A model generated the notes under the pieces. It did no database searches and was not told the origin of the DNA. It saw nothing but the letters and a program-made list of their open reading frames with translations. A DNA stretch of 64,000 bases from Lacisediminihabitans changchengi (lineage in GTDB: Bacteria; Actinomycetota; Actinomycetes; Actinomycetales; Microbacteriaceae): assembly GCF_016634425.1 (NCBI RefSeq), contig NZ_JAEPES010000001.1, positions 751,183 through 815,182 on the forward strand. The letters run 5' to 3'. Position numbers and translations under genes: made by a program. Numbering within the stretch: position 1 is the first letter of the stretch; each line of letters starts with the position of its first letter. This document shows positions 25,630 through 38,448 of this stretch, piece after piece.

Positions 25630-28143
25630 CTAGCTGGACCAGGCGTTCGCGCTGGCGATGCTCTCGCCCACGCTGCCGATGACGCCCTCGAGCGGCGTTC
25701 CTGACGCGTCGCGCTTGGCTCCGGCCTCGGGGAGGGCGCGCACGGCGCCATCCGGGGCGACCGGAATCGCGGGGGCGGCCCCCGCCCAGCCGAGCGCGAG
25801 CACATCTTCTCCCTTCAGGAAGGTGTGAGCCCGCACGCCGCCGGTGGCGCGGCCTTTACTGGGGAACTCCGTGAGATACGAGACCTTCGCCCGCCCGGCA
25901 TCGACGCCCACGAGGGCCGAGCTGCTGGACGATACGGTCACCACCACCGGCTCTGTGGTCGGGTCGATCACACCAAAGAAGATCACCTCTGCCGTTGCGC
26001 CCAGATTGATGCCAGCCATGCCGCCTGCGGTGCGCCCCTGGGGGCGGACCGCGGATGCCGCGTAGTGCAGCACCTGCGCGTCGGAGGTCATGAACAAGAG
26101 CGTGTCGCCGTCGCCGCCCTGCCGAGCACCGACCACCTCGTCGCCGGGCTTCAGCGCGATGACCTCGAAGTCGGGCTTGTTCGGGTAGTCGCCTGGCGCG
26201 AGCCGCTTGACCACCCCCTGCCGAGTGCCGAGGGCGATCGGGTCGTCGGAGGTCAGGGAGACCAGAGCGAGCACCCGCTCGCGCGTGGAGTCCAACCCGA
26301 GGTAGTCGGTGATCCGCACCCCCGCGGCGAGCTGGATCGAGTTCTCTGGCACCACCGGCAGATCGACCGGGGTCAGCTTGATCAGGCGCCCGAGATTGGT
26401 GATCGCACCGATCTCGGCGCGGCTCGTCGTGACCAGGGCGGACAGGATGGCGTCGTGCTTGCTTCGGCGCGCGATCCGGGCGGGTAGCGCGGCCTCGTCC
26501 GCGATCTCCTCGGCGAGGTCGATGCGGATGGCGCGACCCGTCGTAGAGAGGAGCACGCGGCACGGGGCATCCGCGATCTCGAGAATCGGAGCGGATTTGC
26601 GGGACGACGTGGCGATGCTGGGACGCGCCTCGGTGAGCAGGGTGCGGCGCGGGGTGCCGAACTTCTCGGCGATCTCCTCCAGCTCGTCGGAGACCAGGCT
26701 GCGGATGCGTTGGGGCACGGCCAGCAGCTCCTGCAACTGAGCGATCTCGGCACGCAACTGGTCGCGTTCGGTCTCGAGCTCGATGCGCGAGAACTTGGTC
26801 AGCCGACGCAGGCGCAGCTCGAGGATGTACTCGGCCTGGATCTGGCTGAGGTCGAAGACCTCGATCAGCCGAGCGCGCGCAGCCTCGGTATCGTCGCTCG
26901 ACCGGATGACCTGAATGACCTCGTCGATGTCGAGGATCGCGATGAGGAGGCCCTCAACCAGGTGCAGGCGGTCGAGCTTGCGGGCGAGCCGGAAGCGGCT
27001 GCGTCGAGTGACCACCGAGATGCGGTGGTCGATGTAGACCTGCAGAAGTTCCTTCAGGCCCAGCGTCTTGGGGCCGCCGTCGACGAGGGCGACGTTGTTG
27101 ATATTGAAGCTGTCTTCGAGCGGGGTGAAGCGGTAGAGCTGCTCGAGCACGGCGTCCGGACTAAAACCGGTCTTGATGCCGACCACCAGACGCGTGCCGT
27201 GTGCGCGGTCGGTGAGGTCGGTGACGTCGGAGATGCCCGAGAGCTTCTTCGAGTTGACGCCGTCTTTGATCTTCTCAATGACCTTCTCGGCGCCGACCAT
27301 GAAGGGCAGCTCGGTGATCACGAGCCCCGCCTTGCGAGCCGTGATGTTTTCGACCGACACCCGGGCGCGGGTCTTGAACGCGCCACGGCCTGTCTCGTAT
27401 GCATCACGGATGCCCGCGAGGCCGATGATCGTGCCACCGGTAGGCAGATCCGGGCCAGGCACATACGACATGAGGTCATCGAGGGTGGCGTTCGGGTTGT
27501 CGATGAGGTGCCGAGCTGCGCCCACGACCTCGATGAGATTGTGCGGCGCCATGTTGGTCGCCATGCCGACCGCGATGCCGGAGGCACCGTTGACCAGCAG
27601 GTTCGGGAAGGCGGCGGGCAGCACCTCGGGCTGCTGAAGCTGGGCGTCGTAGTTGGGCACGAAGTCGACGACGTCCTCGTCGAGATCTTGGGTCATTGCC
27701 AGAGCCGCTGCGGTCAGCCTCGCCTCGGTGTATCGCGCTGCCGCGGGGCCGTCGTCCAGAGTTCCGAAGTTGCCGTGCCCATCGATGAGCGGCACGCGCA
27801 TGATGAAGGGCTGAGCGAGGCGCACCATGGCGTCGTAGATGGAGCTGTCACCGTGCGGGTGAAGCTTTCCCATCACCTCGCCGGTGACGCGGGCGGACTT
27901 GACGTGCCCGCGATCGGGCCGCAGTCCCATCTCGGTCATTTGGTAAAGAATGCGTCGTTGAACGGGCTTGAGACCGTCGCGCGCGTCGGGGAGTGCCCGC
28001 GAGTAGATGACGGAGTACGCGTATTCGAGGAAGGACCCCTCCATCTCGGCCGAAACGTCGACGATGTCGATGCGTTCTCCGGTCGAGGCCTGTGCAGTTG
28101 ATTGCTGAGCGGCGTCGGAGGTGGGTGTATCTGAGGTAGCCAT
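25630..28143 (-). CDS. parC: DNA topoisomerase IV/gyrase-type subunit A
   Basis: This is the 837-residue cleavage subunit. The helix-turn-helix region has [15 protein letters not shown] (about 93-106), the quinolone-determining region, and AARYTEARL holds the catalytic tyrosine at about 138. The C-terminal part has beta-pinwheel blade repeats but no clear GyrA box, which favours a topo IV-type role with the subunit B at 21486. It starts at ATG 28143 with a TAGCAT box (28161-28156) 12 nt upstream, overlapping the start codon of the divergent phosphodiesterase gene. Confidence 0.93.
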   Translation of the reverse strand: MATSDTPTSDAAQQSTAQASTGERIDIVDVSAEMEGSFLEYAYSVIYSRALPDARDGLKPVQRRILYQMTEMGLRPDRGHVKSARVTGEVMGKLHPHGDSSIYDAMVRLAQPFIMRVPLIDGHGNFGTLDDGPAAARYTEARLTAAALAMTQDLDEDVVDFVPNYDAQLQQPEVLPAAFPNLLVNGASGIAVGMATNMAPHNLIEVVGAARHLIDNPNATLDDLMSYVPGPDLPTGGTIIGLAGIRDAYETGRGAFKTRARVSVENITARKAGLVITELPFMVGAEKVIEKIKDGVNSKKLSGISDVTDLTDRAHGTRLVVGIKTGFSPDAVLEQLYRFTPLEDSFNINNVALVDGGPKTLGLKELLQVYIDHRISVVTRRSRFRLARKLDRLHLVEGLLIAILDIDEVIQVIRSSDDTEAARARLIEVFDLSQIQAEYILELRLRRLTKFSRIELETERDQLRAEIAQLQELLAVPQRIRSLVSDELEEIAEKFGTPRRTLLTEARPSIATSSRKSAPILEIADAPCRVLLSTTGRAIRIDLAEEIADEAALPARIARRSKHDAILSALVTTSRAEIGAITNLGRLIKLTPVDLPVVPENSIQLAAGVRITDYLGLDSTRERVLALVSLTSDDPIALGTRQGVVKRLAPGDYPNKPDFEVIALKPGDEVVGARQGGDGDTLLFMTSDAQVLHYAASAVRPQGRTAGGMAGINLGATAEVIFFGVIDPTTEPVVVTVSSSSSALVGVDAGRAKVSYLTEFPSKGRATGGVRAHTFLKGEDVLALGWAGAAPAIPVAPDGAVRALPEAGAKRDASGTPLEGVIGSVGESIASANAWSS

Positions 28144-28155
28144 AGGATTGCCACC

Positions 28156-29289
28156 ATGCTACCGGCCACGAAATCGCACCGGTTGAGCCTCGCGGATGTC
28201 GTCCCGAGTTCGCTCTCCGCCCTTGCCGGTCGAGAGAATCCGCTGGGCCTCGCCGCCGCCGATAAGGCGATCGTGCTGCTCGTCGACGGGCTCGGAAGCG
28301 CCCAGCTCGCCGCACGCGCCGGGCACGCACGAACGCTCGCCCCGCTGCTCACCAAGAGCGCGGTGATCGGGTCGCGGTTCCCCACCACGACGGCGGCCGC
28401 CCTGGCCACGCTGACCACCGGTGAGCCGTCGGGAACGCATGGCCTGGTCGGCTATTCGGTGTTCGACGTCGCTCACGATCGCGTGGTCAATCAGTTGAGC
28501 GGCTGGGAGGGAGACAACAAGGCGGGGTACCTCGATCCGGCGACCTGGCAGCGCGTTCCCACCCTGTTCGAGACGGCATCGGTTGCAAGCTTCGTCATCG
28601 GGCCTGAGCGCTACCGCGACAGCGGCTTCACCCGCGCGGTCTTGCGGGGCGCCGAATACCGCGCGGGCGCATCCGTCTCCGACCGGTTCGCGGTTGCACG
28701 GCAGACGCTGGACGAGATCGAAACCGGGCTGCTCTACCTCTACGTTCCCGAGCTCGACCAAGCAGGGCACGCGAAGGGCTGGGAATCGCCCGAGTGGACC
28801 CGCGCCCTCGAAGACCTCGATGGCGAGGTCGGGCGCTTCGCTTCCACCCTGGGTCGCCGGGAGGGGATGCTTCTCACCGCCGATCACGGAATGCTCGACG
28901 TTCCCGTCAGCTCGCACGTTCTCTTCGACGCGGAGCCGGGCCTACTCGACGGCATCCGTCACGTGGCGGGGGAGCCACGCGCCCTGCAGCTGCACTTCGA
29001 GCCGGACGCGAGCGAGCAGCACCGTGCAACAGTGCTCGAGCGCTGGCGGATCGAGGAGGGGTCACGCTCGTGGATCGTGTCCCGTCGCGAGGCAGTCGAC
29101 TCCGGCTGGTTCGGACACGTCGCCCCTGAGGTCGAACCCCGCATCGGCGACCTGGTGATCGCCGCGCGCAAGGCGGTCGCCTACTACACGCAAGCCTCGC
29201 ACGCGAAGAACTCGATGATCGGCCAGCACGGTTCGTGGACCGCGGAGGAGACGAGCGTGCCTCTCCTGCGGTTCGGCGCCTTCGCCTGA
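28156..29289 (+). CDS. Type I phosphodiesterase/nucleotide pyrophosphatase-like protein
   Basis: This is a 377-residue protein of the alkaline-phosphatase superfamily. [13 protein letters not shown] holds the first metal Asp, [17 protein letters not shown] the nucleophile Thr, [13 protein letters not shown] further metal ligands, and [12 protein letters not shown] the Asp-His pair. No signal peptide is clear. The substrate (nucleotide or phosphodiester) is unknown. It starts at ATG 28156, 7 nt after TAGGAT (28143-28148), and only 12 bp separate it from the start codon of parC. Confidence 0.9.
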   Translation: MLPATKSHRLSLADVVPSSLSALAGRENPLGLAAADKAIVLLVDGLGSAQLAARAGHARTLAPLLTKSAVIGSRFPTTTAAALATLTTGEPSGTHGLVGYSVFDVAHDRVVNQLSGWEGDNKAGYLDPATWQRVPTLFETASVASFVIGPERYRDSGFTRAVLRGAEYRAGASVSDRFAVARQTLDEIETGLLYLYVPELDQAGHAKGWESPEWTRALEDLDGEVGRFASTLGRREGMLLTADHGMLDVPVSSHVLFDAEPGLLDGIRHVAGEPRALQLHFEPDASEQHRATVLERWRIEEGSRSWIVSRREAVDSGWFGHVAPEVEPRIGDLVIAARKAVAYYTQASHAKNSMIGQHGSWTAEETSVPLLRFGAFA

Positions 29290-29385
29290 GGCATCAGCGC
29301 GCCCGTTTGTTATCCACGCGCGTGCTGTAACCGGCGCGGGGATGACAACGGGGCGCGCGGATGACACCGGAGCGTCGTTGCCGAG

Positions 29386-30444
29386 CTAGTCGTCTTCCGA
29401 GCGGGCGCCGAAGACGATGTCATCCCAGCTGGGCATCGCGGTGCGGCCCTTCTTCGCGCGAGCGGTGGAACGCGGAGCGAAGACACTCGGCTGGGGAGCC
29501 GTATCGCCCGGGGTCTCGTGGTCCACATCCACGGCGGGCAGCGGGACGTCGACCAGACGAATGCTCCCGGTTGACGGATGCGCGGCCATCGAGCCTTCAT
29601 CGTGGAAGTTGGCGGCCTCGCGTTCGCCCCGACGACGACGCAGCGCCTCGAGCAGGTCGGCGGTCTGGTTGGACTCGGCTTCCTGCTCGGCCGGCGCCCG
29701 GTTGATCACCGCGTCGGCGACACCGCGGGGGGCGTCAGCGAGGCGACCATACGGCACCGGTTCCAATAACGGACCGGTCACGCGCTCGGTGAGCTCGTCG
29801 GCGGTGAAGGCACCGCTGTCGAAGCGGGATTGGTCGGGCAGTCGTTCCTCGTCACCGACCGCACGCAGCCGGGGGATGAGCGCACCGGTCATCTCGCCCT
29901 GCTGTGACAGTGTGATCGCCTCGTTGTTGAGCGGCGAGAGTGCCGACTTCTTAGGGTCGAAGCGCCAGCGGGCGTCGTGGTCGATCTCTTCGGAAGTGAA
30001 AGACAGCTTGACGATCCAGCCGCCGCCGACCTCTTTCCAGCTCGCCCAGCGTTCGTTGATCGCGCCGAGGTCGTGAAGTCGTTCGCGGATGACCGTGCCG
30101 AAGGTGGAGCCGGACAGTGGGCCGGTGTCGGCGGCGGTGTGCACCGGGACGGCGAGGGCGGCGGTTACGACGAACTCGCGTTCGGCCAGCACCGGCCCCT
30201 CGAACTTCTGGATGTATTCGAGCGGAACGCCGGTGATGGCGGCGACATCCTGAGCGGACATTCCTGAGCGGATATGCGCCTGGATCTCGCGTGGCGCGAG
30301 CTTGCGGCCGGTGCCGGGATCGGGAATGGCTTGCCGCAATCGGGACTGCAGCACTTCGTCGATGGGTACACGAAAACGCGTGCCGTCGTCTGTGGCGACG
30401 AGGAGGGCTCCGCTCTCCACTCCGATGACTCTGAGGTCTTGCAT
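29386..30444 (-). CDS. sepH: Septation protein SepH (DUF3071)
   Basis: This is a 352-residue protein. The N-terminal DUF3071 domain runs from MQDLRVIGVESGALLVAT through a helix-turn-helix-like REIQAHIRSGMSAQDVAAITG. The rest is a long disordered tail with a conserved Arg-rich patch (LLEALRRRRGERE) and a PSWDDIVFGAR end. SepH of Streptomyces and Mycobacterium binds FtsZ and promotes its assembly at division sites. The start ATG 30444 has GAGAGG eight bases upstream; upstream open frame to 30582 is not family-like. It is divergent from the DUF4193 gene. Confidence 0.9.
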   Translation of the reverse strand: MQDLRVIGVESGALLVATDDGTRFRVPIDEVLQSRLRQAIPDPGTGRKLAPREIQAHIRSGMSAQDVAAITGVPLEYIQKFEGPVLAEREFVVTAALAVPVHTAADTGPLSGSTFGTVIRERLHDLGAINERWASWKEVGGGWIVKLSFTSEEIDHDARWRFDPKKSALSPLNNEAITLSQQGEMTGALIPRLRAVGDEERLPDQSRFDSGAFTADELTERVTGPLLEPVPYGRLADAPRGVADAVINRAPAEQEAESNQTADLLEALRRRRGEREAANFHDEGSMAAHPSTGSIRLVDVPLPAVDVDHETPGDTAPQPSVFAPRSTARAKKGRTAMPSWDDIVFGARSEDD

Positions 30445-30645
30445 AACTGAACGCCTCTCGCGGTCCGTTGGTATCTCTAGGGTGACACGCAAAACGCTGA
30501 TCCTCCGGGAATAACGCGGGCGTGCCGTGAGTTCCATCAGCGTCGGATTCACGGTCGTGTGGCAGTGGTTTGCTATTCGCAAACTATTGATGCAAACTAT
30601 GGCCGCCGATTAGGGCCAAACAACGATTTTCAGAACTGGATGGGC

Positions 30646-30939
30646 ATGGCAACCGACTACGACGCACCCCGTAAGACCGACGACGACTCCGAGTCGATCG
30701 AGGCTCTGAAGGAGCGCGTTCCGGACAAGATGTCGGGCGTCGTTGACGTCGATGACGCAGACAACCCCGGTGGATTCGAGCTCCCTGGAGCCGACCTCTC
30801 CGACCTCGACCTCGACGTCGTGGTGCTCCCTCCGCAGGCGGATGAGTTCACGTGCGTGAACTGCTTCCTGGTGAAGCACCGCTCACAGCTAGACCACGAG
30901 GAGAAGCTCGGCCCGATCTGCCAGGAGTGCGCCGCCTAA
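30646..30939 (+). CDS. DUF4193 small zinc-ribbon protein
   Basis: This is a 97-residue actinobacterial protein of unknown function. The N-terminal half is acidic (DDDSESIEALKERV), the middle has GGFELPGADLSDLDLDVVVLPP, and the end holds CVNCFLVKHR and CQEC, a four-cysteine metal site. ATG 30646 gives the usual family length; an open frame from 30559 adds an unconserved stretch. It is convergent with DUF3093, 5 bp apart. Confidence 0.9.
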   Translation: MATDYDAPRKTDDDSESIEALKERVPDKMSGVVDVDDADNPGGFELPGADLSDLDLDVVVLPPQADEFTCVNCFLVKHRSQLDHEEKLGPICQECAA

Positions 30940-30944
30940 CCGCG

Positions 30945-31412
30945 TCACGACTGGTCGGCTGAGCCTTCCACGCGAGCCCGAGCGCTGCTGATCGCTTCGA
31001 TCAGCGCCTCGGGCTTTCGTGTTGATACGAGCCAGTACGGAGTCGGGTCTTCTGGGTCGAGCACGTCGATCTTCGCCACCGGCGATACCCATCCGCGGAT
31101 GAGGAGCCACGCCCGGGCGTCGAGCTTGCGTCCCCGCGCGAGCGTCGCAGCCTCTCCGCGGTACGCGGTGAGTTCCCCGACGAACACCAGCGGGATCGTG
31201 GCGCGACCTGCGGTGAGTGCGTCGTCGGTGACCCGAAGCACGGGCGACCCGAGGATGAGGGCGGCGACGATTGCCAGATAGAGCAGAATCGCCACGAACA
31301 CGCCCGCCGTGGGGTTGATCGGCAGGAACACCAGCAGGCTGGCCGGGATGATGAGCGCGGTGCTGATGAACACCAGGGGCGACGCCCACAGGCGTTCGCG
31401 GTAAATCGTCAT
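30945..31412 (-). CDS. DUF3093 membrane protein
   Basis: This is a 155-residue actinobacterial protein with two membrane helices at the N-terminus (about 14-32 and 37-56) and a small cytosolic domain (VTDDALTAGRATIPLVFVGEL, ARAWLLIRGWVSP, DPTPYWLVSTRKP). The function is unknown. It is divergent from dut, the conserved actinobacterial arrangement also seen around Mycobacterium Rv2697c-Rv2699c. Confidence 0.9.
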   Translation of the reverse strand: MTIYRERLWASPLVFISTALIIPASLLVFLPINPTAGVFVAILLYLAIVAALILGSPVLRVTDDALTAGRATIPLVFVGELTAYRGEAATLARGRKLDARAWLLIRGWVSPVAKIDVLDPEDPTPYWLVSTRKPEALIEAISSARARVEGSADQS

Positions 31413-31497
31413 GCCCCCATTCGATCAGACTTTGACTGCTCGAACCTGCACGATCACCCTCCTGCGACCCCGTCGGGCTCTGCACTAGCCTCATCAC

Positions 31498-31941
31498 GTG
31501 CCTGAAAGCGTGGAAGTCCTGATCGTGGCGGAGTCTGTTCCGTCGTACGCGCATCCCGGTGACGCGGGCGCCGACCTGACCTCCGCGGATGCCGTGGAGC
31601 TGGCGCCGGGACAACGCGCGACCGTGGGAACTGGCGTCTCCATCGCGCTGCCAGACGGATACGCCGCCTTCGTGGTTCCCCGCAGCGGCCTCGCCGCGAA
31701 GCACGGGATCACCATCGTCAACAGTCCGGGGACGGTGGATGCCGGCTACCGAGGCGAGATCCGGGTGACGCTCCTGAACACCGACACCTCGGTGTCGTAT
31801 CCTGTCGCAGTCGGAGACCGGATCGCGCAGCTCGTGATCATGCCGGTGACGCGGGCGCGGTTCGTGCCGGTGGAGAGATTGCCCGGAAGCCATCGCGGAG
31901 AAGCGGGCTTCGGGTCCACCGGGTACAGCACTGCACCCTGA
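31498..31941 (+). CDS. dut: dUTP diphosphatase
   Basis: This 147-residue trimeric enzyme hydrolyses dUTP to dUMP. The five family motifs are visible: AGADLTS, PRSGLAAKHGI, NSPGTVDAGYRGEI, GDRIAQLVI, and the C-terminal RGEAGFGSTG arm. GTG 31498 lies 6 nt after TAGCCT (31486-31491), probably leaderless. The DUF3710 and DUF3159 genes follow on the same strand. Confidence 0.97.
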   Translation: MPESVEVLIVAESVPSYAHPGDAGADLTSADAVELAPGQRATVGTGVSIALPDGYAAFVVPRSGLAAKHGITIVNSPGTVDAGYRGEIRVTLLNTDTSVSYPVAVGDRIAQLVIMPVTRARFVPVERLPGSHRGEAGFGSTGYSTAP

Positions 31942-32023
31942 CCGACAGCACCCTGACCGGCAGTATCCGGACCGCGAATCTCGAGCGGCCCCACCAACGA
32001 CCACCGAATATCGGAGACAACCC

Positions 32024-32632
32024 GTGAGTGACACGACGTCAATCGAAGGCGACGACGAACTGATCCAGGCCAAGTCGGCCCCGGCTGACCGCGCGACGGA
32101 AGGCCCCCTAGACGAGAGCGAGGCCAATGCGGTTCGTCCCTACGTCGACCTCGGCGGCGTGAAGATCCTTCCGCGCGAGGGACTCCACCTGCGCCTCGAG
32201 GTCGAGGAGGGCAGCCAGCGCGTCGTGGCCGTCGGACTGGATTACGCGGGCTCGACCCTGCAGGTGCAGCCGTTCGCGGCGCCGCGCACCTCGGGGCTGT
32301 GGCACGAGATCCGTGACCAGATCGCGGAGCAGATCGAGAAGCAGGGCGGAACCACCACGCTGTCCGTCGGACCGTTCGGGCCGGAGCTCCTGGCCGAGAT
32401 TCCGGCGGCGACGGCGGAGCAGCCGCGGGCGACCCGTCTGGCGCGATTCATCGGCGTCGACGGTCCGCGCTGGTTCCTGCGCGGCGTCATCGCGGGAGAA
32501 GGCGCCGTCGACCCGGTCGCCGCTGCCGAGGTCGAAGACCTGTTCCGCAGCGTCGTCGTGGTGCGGGGCAAGACCCCGATGCCCCCGCGTGACCTCATCC
32601 CGCTGCAGATGCCGAAGACCGACGGGCTCTGA
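32024..32632 (+). CDS. DUF3710 protein
   Basis: This is a 202-residue actinobacterial protein of unknown function. Landmarks are PYVDLGGVKILPREGLHLRL, LQVQPFAAPRTSGLWHEIR, IRDQIAEQ-type helix, FIGVDGPRWFLRGVIAGEGA and VVVVRGKTPMPPRDLIPL. GTG 32024 follows dut by 82 bp, and DUF3159 starts 5 bp after its stop, so dut, DUF3710 and DUF3159 are likely cotranscribed. Confidence 0.9.
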   Translation: MSDTTSIEGDDELIQAKSAPADRATEGPLDESEANAVRPYVDLGGVKILPREGLHLRLEVEEGSQRVVAVGLDYAGSTLQVQPFAAPRTSGLWHEIRDQIAEQIEKQGGTTTLSVGPFGPELLAEIPAATAEQPRATRLARFIGVDGPRWFLRGVIAGEGAVDPVAAAEVEDLFRSVVVVRGKTPMPPRDLIPLQMPKTDGL

Positions 32633-32637
32633 TTCAC

Positions 32638-33369
32638 GTGGCAGACCCGACTCCGAGGGACCCCGCTCCAGACGATGAGCAGCCGATCAGCTTCCGGGAT
32701 TCCATGGCCGCGGCCATGCGCAAGACCGGCTTCGGCCAGGTGACGCCCGGGGAGGTGCCAACCGCGGGCTCACTGCTCAGCGCGGTCGGTGGGGTGCGCG
32801 GCCTGATCGAATCGATCCTCCCCGGCCTCGTCTTCCTGGTGCTGTACACGATCACCAAGAGCGTGCCGCTCGCGGTGCTCGTGCCCGTGATTGTCGGCGC
32901 TGCCTTCATCGTGGTGCGCCTAGTGACTCGCAGCCCCGTGATGTCGGCGGTCATCGGACTGCTCTTGCTCGCGGTCTCGGCCGTCCTCGCGCTCATCTCG
33001 GGGCGCGCAGAGCAGGCGTTCATCCCCGGCATGGTCATCAACGCGAGCAGCGTGCTCGTGCTGCTGATCAGTATCATCGTTGGCTGGCCATTGATCGGAC
33101 TGATCGTGGGCTTCCTCACCAATGAGGGCGTGGAGTGGAAGAAGGATGCGGCCAAGCGCCGCGTGCTCTACATCGCCACCTGGATGTGGCTGGGCCTGTT
33201 CGCCCTGCGCCTGGCCGTCGAAGTGCCGCTGTACCTCGCCCGCCAGACCGAATGGCTGGCCGGCACCAAGCTCGTGCTCGGTGTGCCGCTCTACGCGGTG
33301 CTGCTCTGGGTGACGTGGTTGCTGGTGCGCGCGGCGTACGGCCGTGCGGCGGTCGTCGCGCGCGACTGA
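32638..33369 (+). CDS. DUF3159 membrane protein
   Basis: This is a 243-residue protein with about six membrane helices after a soluble N-terminus (residues 1-45). Landmarks are LIESILPGLVFLVLY, WPLIGLIVGFLTNEG and RVLYIATWMWLGLFALRLAV. The function is unknown. GTG 32638 lies 5 bp behind DUF3710. In several actinobacteria Trk potassium uptake genes and an RNA methyltransferase gene follow; here the next gene is acnA. Confidence 0.9.
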   Translation: MADPTPRDPAPDDEQPISFRDSMAAAMRKTGFGQVTPGEVPTAGSLLSAVGGVRGLIESILPGLVFLVLYTITKSVPLAVLVPVIVGAAFIVVRLVTRSPVMSAVIGLLLLAVSAVLALISGRAEQAFIPGMVINASSVLVLLISIIVGWPLIGLIVGFLTNEGVEWKKDAAKRRVLYIATWMWLGLFALRLAVEVPLYLARQTEWLAGTKLVLGVPLYAVLLWVTWLLVRAAYGRAAVVARD

Positions 33370-33416
33370 GTCCATTCGACTTCGTGTCGGAGCCCAGGAC
33401 ATCCGCGACTATGATT

Positions 33417-33434
33417 TATCTTGATGTCAAGATA
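33417..33434. promoter_or_regulatory. 18-bp palindromic operator candidate upstream of acnA
   Basis: TATCTTGA-TG-TCAAGATA is a perfect 8-bp dyad, 125 bp before the acnA start and 47 bp after the DUF3159 stop. TTGATG inside it could act as a -35. The dyad size fits a MarR- or GntR-class repressor; the regulator is not identified here. Confidence 0.6.
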
Positions 33435-33558
33435 GTTTCATCCTCGATCGGCCGGAGTTGCGCCGCCCAGACTTAGGTTCGCCTTGCTGGTCACCGGGCG
33501 CTCACGGCGAGAGAATGGCTTCGCCAGATCGCAGGGTTCGTACAAGGGAGACGACGGA

Positions 33559-36366
<2,808 letters not shown>

Positions 36367-36393
36367 ACGCTACGGGGTCAGACCCTGTCAAGG

Positions 36394-36430
36394 CCCACGT
36401 GGCGCTCACCGTGCGTGAGCGTCACGTGGG
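36394..36430. promoter_or_regulatory. Large dyad between acnA and dxs
   Basis: CCCACGTGGCGCTCAC (36394-36409) and GTGAGCGTCACGTGGG (36415-36430) pair over 16 bp with one mismatch around a 5-nt loop. No T-tract follows. It lies 28 bp after the acnA stop and directly abuts the dxs -10 (TATGGT, 36431-36436), so it may be the acnA terminator, a dxs operator, or both. Confidence 0.75.
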
Positions 36431-36442
36431 TATGGTGGAGAT

Positions 36443-38386
36443 ATGTCGTTGCTTGAGAACATCCATGGGCCACGAGACCTGGATGGGCTCGACCAGGGGC
36501 AGCTGACGCAGCTCGCGGCCGAGATTCGTGCCTTTCTGATCGCCGAGGTCTCCAAAACCGGTGGTCACCTGGGGCCGAACCTCGGTGTCGTCGAGCTGAC
36601 CATGGCCGTACATCGCGTCTTCGACTCGCCTAATGACGCGATCGTCTTCGATACTGGCCACCAGGCGTATGTGCACAAGCTGCTCACCGGGCGGCAGGAC
36701 TTCAGCCACCTGCGCGAAAAGGGTGGGCTGGCCGGCTACCCGCAGCGATCCGAGTCCATCCACGACATCGTCGAGAGTTCGCACGCCTCCAGCTCGCTGA
36801 GCTGGGCGGATGGGATCTCCCGCGCCTTCCAGATGACGGGTCAGAAAGACCGTTCAGTGGTGGCGATCGTCGGCGACGGCGCGCTCACCGGGGGGATGAC
36901 GTGGGAGGCGCTGAACAACATCAGCGACGACAACAGCCGTGGCTTGGTGATCATCGTCAACGACAACGGCCGGTCGTATGCCCCCACCATCGGAGGTATG
37001 GCCCGCTTCCTCAACGGCGTGCGCACCCGTCGCGAGTACCGCGACCTCTACATGACCACGCGTCGGTTCGCCGACCACTTCGGCTCCGTCGGCCGAGCGA
37101 TGTACCGCGGCCTGCGCGGCGGGATGCACGGATTCCTCTCCCGCTTCTCCAACAACGAGGCGCTGTACTCGAACCTCGACATCAAGTACATCGGGCCGAT
37201 CCATGGCCACGACGAGGCCGCGATGGAGGAGGCGCTCCGACAGGCGAAGGCATACGGAGCGCCGGTGATCGTGCATGTGATCACCCAGAAGGGCAAGGGC
37301 TTCGAGCCCGCTGTGCTCGACACCGCCGACCAGTTCCACGCGGTTGGTCACATCGACCCAGAAACCGGCGAGCCGATCGGCGGAACGGGCAGCCCGTCCT
37401 GGACCTCGGTGTTCTCTGACGAGATTGTGAAGCTCGCCGACAAAGACCCGAAGATCGTCGGGATCACGGCGGCCATGCTCATCCCCACCGGACTGCACAA
37501 GCTCGCCGCGAAGTACCCCGAGCGGGTGTTCGACGTAGGAATTGCCGAACAGCACGCCGTCACCTCGGCCGCCGGGCTCGCCTTCGGCGGCCTTCACCCC
37601 GTAGTCGCGCTCTACGCCACGTTCATCAACCGCGCCTTCGACCAGGTGCTGATGGATGTCGCCCTGCACAAGGCGGGCGTCACCTTCGTGCTCGACCGGG
37701 CCGGTGTCACCGGTCCGGACGGGCCCAGCCACCACGGCATGTGGGATTTGGCCATTCTGCAGGTCGTCCCGGGCATCCGTCTCGCCGCGCCGCGTGACGC
37801 GACGCGGCTACGCGAAGAGCTGGGGGAGGCGGTCGCCGTCGGCGATGCGCCCACCGTGCTGCGGTTCTCGAAGGGCAGCGTCGGCGCGGAGATCGACGCC
37901 GTGCGTCGAACGGATGACGGGGTCGACGTGCTGCGCGAGGCACCGCACAAAGACGTGCTGATCGTCGCGGTCGGGCCGATGGCCGAACTCGGCATGCAGG
38001 TTGCCGAGCGCCTCGCCGCCCAGGGCATTGGTGCGACCGTCGTCGATCCGCGCTGGGTAGTCCCCGTGCCGCAGAGCATCATCGGGCTGGCGGCGGATCA
38101 CCGACTGGTCGTGAGCATCGAAGACGGCATCAGGGTCGGTGGTATCGGCACGCGCATCCGTCAAGACCTTCGCGCGGCCGGGGTCGACACGGCGCTCACC
38201 GAACTCGGGCTGCCCGACGAGTTCATCGATCACGCCTCGCGCGCCGAAATTCTCGAGCAGGTTGGTCTGACACCGCAGCACATCGCCCGTGATGTGGTGG
38301 CGCAGGTGCTCGGCAGCCGCATCCCGGTCGCCCGGCCCCTCCCCGAGGAAGCTGACGAGCGTTCACTGGGGATCGACCGGCAGTAG
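36443..38386 (+). CDS. dxs: 1-deoxy-D-xylulose-5-phosphate synthase
   Basis: This 647-residue thiamine-diphosphate enzyme condenses pyruvate and glyceraldehyde 3-phosphate, the first step of the MEP isoprenoid route. FDTGHQAYVHKLLTGR, VAIVGDGALTGGMTWEALN (ThDP/Mg site GDG...N), and in the second half VGIAEQHAVTSAAGLA and DRAGVTGPDGPSHHG are the hallmarks. ATG 36443 lies 6 nt after TATGGT and also has GGTGGAG close by. Length is normal. Confidence 0.97.
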   Translation: MSLLENIHGPRDLDGLDQGQLTQLAAEIRAFLIAEVSKTGGHLGPNLGVVELTMAVHRVFDSPNDAIVFDTGHQAYVHKLLTGRQDFSHLREKGGLAGYPQRSESIHDIVESSHASSSLSWADGISRAFQMTGQKDRSVVAIVGDGALTGGMTWEALNNISDDNSRGLVIIVNDNGRSYAPTIGGMARFLNGVRTRREYRDLYMTTRRFADHFGSVGRAMYRGLRGGMHGFLSRFSNNEALYSNLDIKYIGPIHGHDEAAMEEALRQAKAYGAPVIVHVITQKGKGFEPAVLDTADQFHAVGHIDPETGEPIGGTGSPSWTSVFSDEIVKLADKDPKIVGITAAMLIPTGLHKLAAKYPERVFDVGIAEQHAVTSAAGLAFGGLHPVVALYATFINRAFDQVLMDVALHKAGVTFVLDRAGVTGPDGPSHHGMWDLAILQVVPGIRLAAPRDATRLREELGEAVAVGDAPTVLRFSKGSVGAEIDAVRRTDDGVDVLREAPHKDVLIVAVGPMAELGMQVAERLAAQGIGATVVDPRWVVPVPQSIIGLAADHRLVVSIEDGIRVGGIGTRIRQDLRAAGVDTALTELGLPDEFIDHASRAEILEQVGLTPQHIARDVVAQVLGSRIPVARPLPEEADERSLGIDRQ

Positions 38387-38448
38387 CTGGTCCGGGCAGC
38401 TGCGCTCGAAGCTCGAACTGACGACACACGGTCGTCCTCGCTCCGCAT

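Noticed and set aside
21486..28143. Calling the pair gyrB/gyrA
   Set aside because: The genes are not next to dnaA/recF, are split by other genes on opposite strands, and no clear GyrA box is visible; topo IV-type names were preferred, though the distinction needs the rest of the genome.
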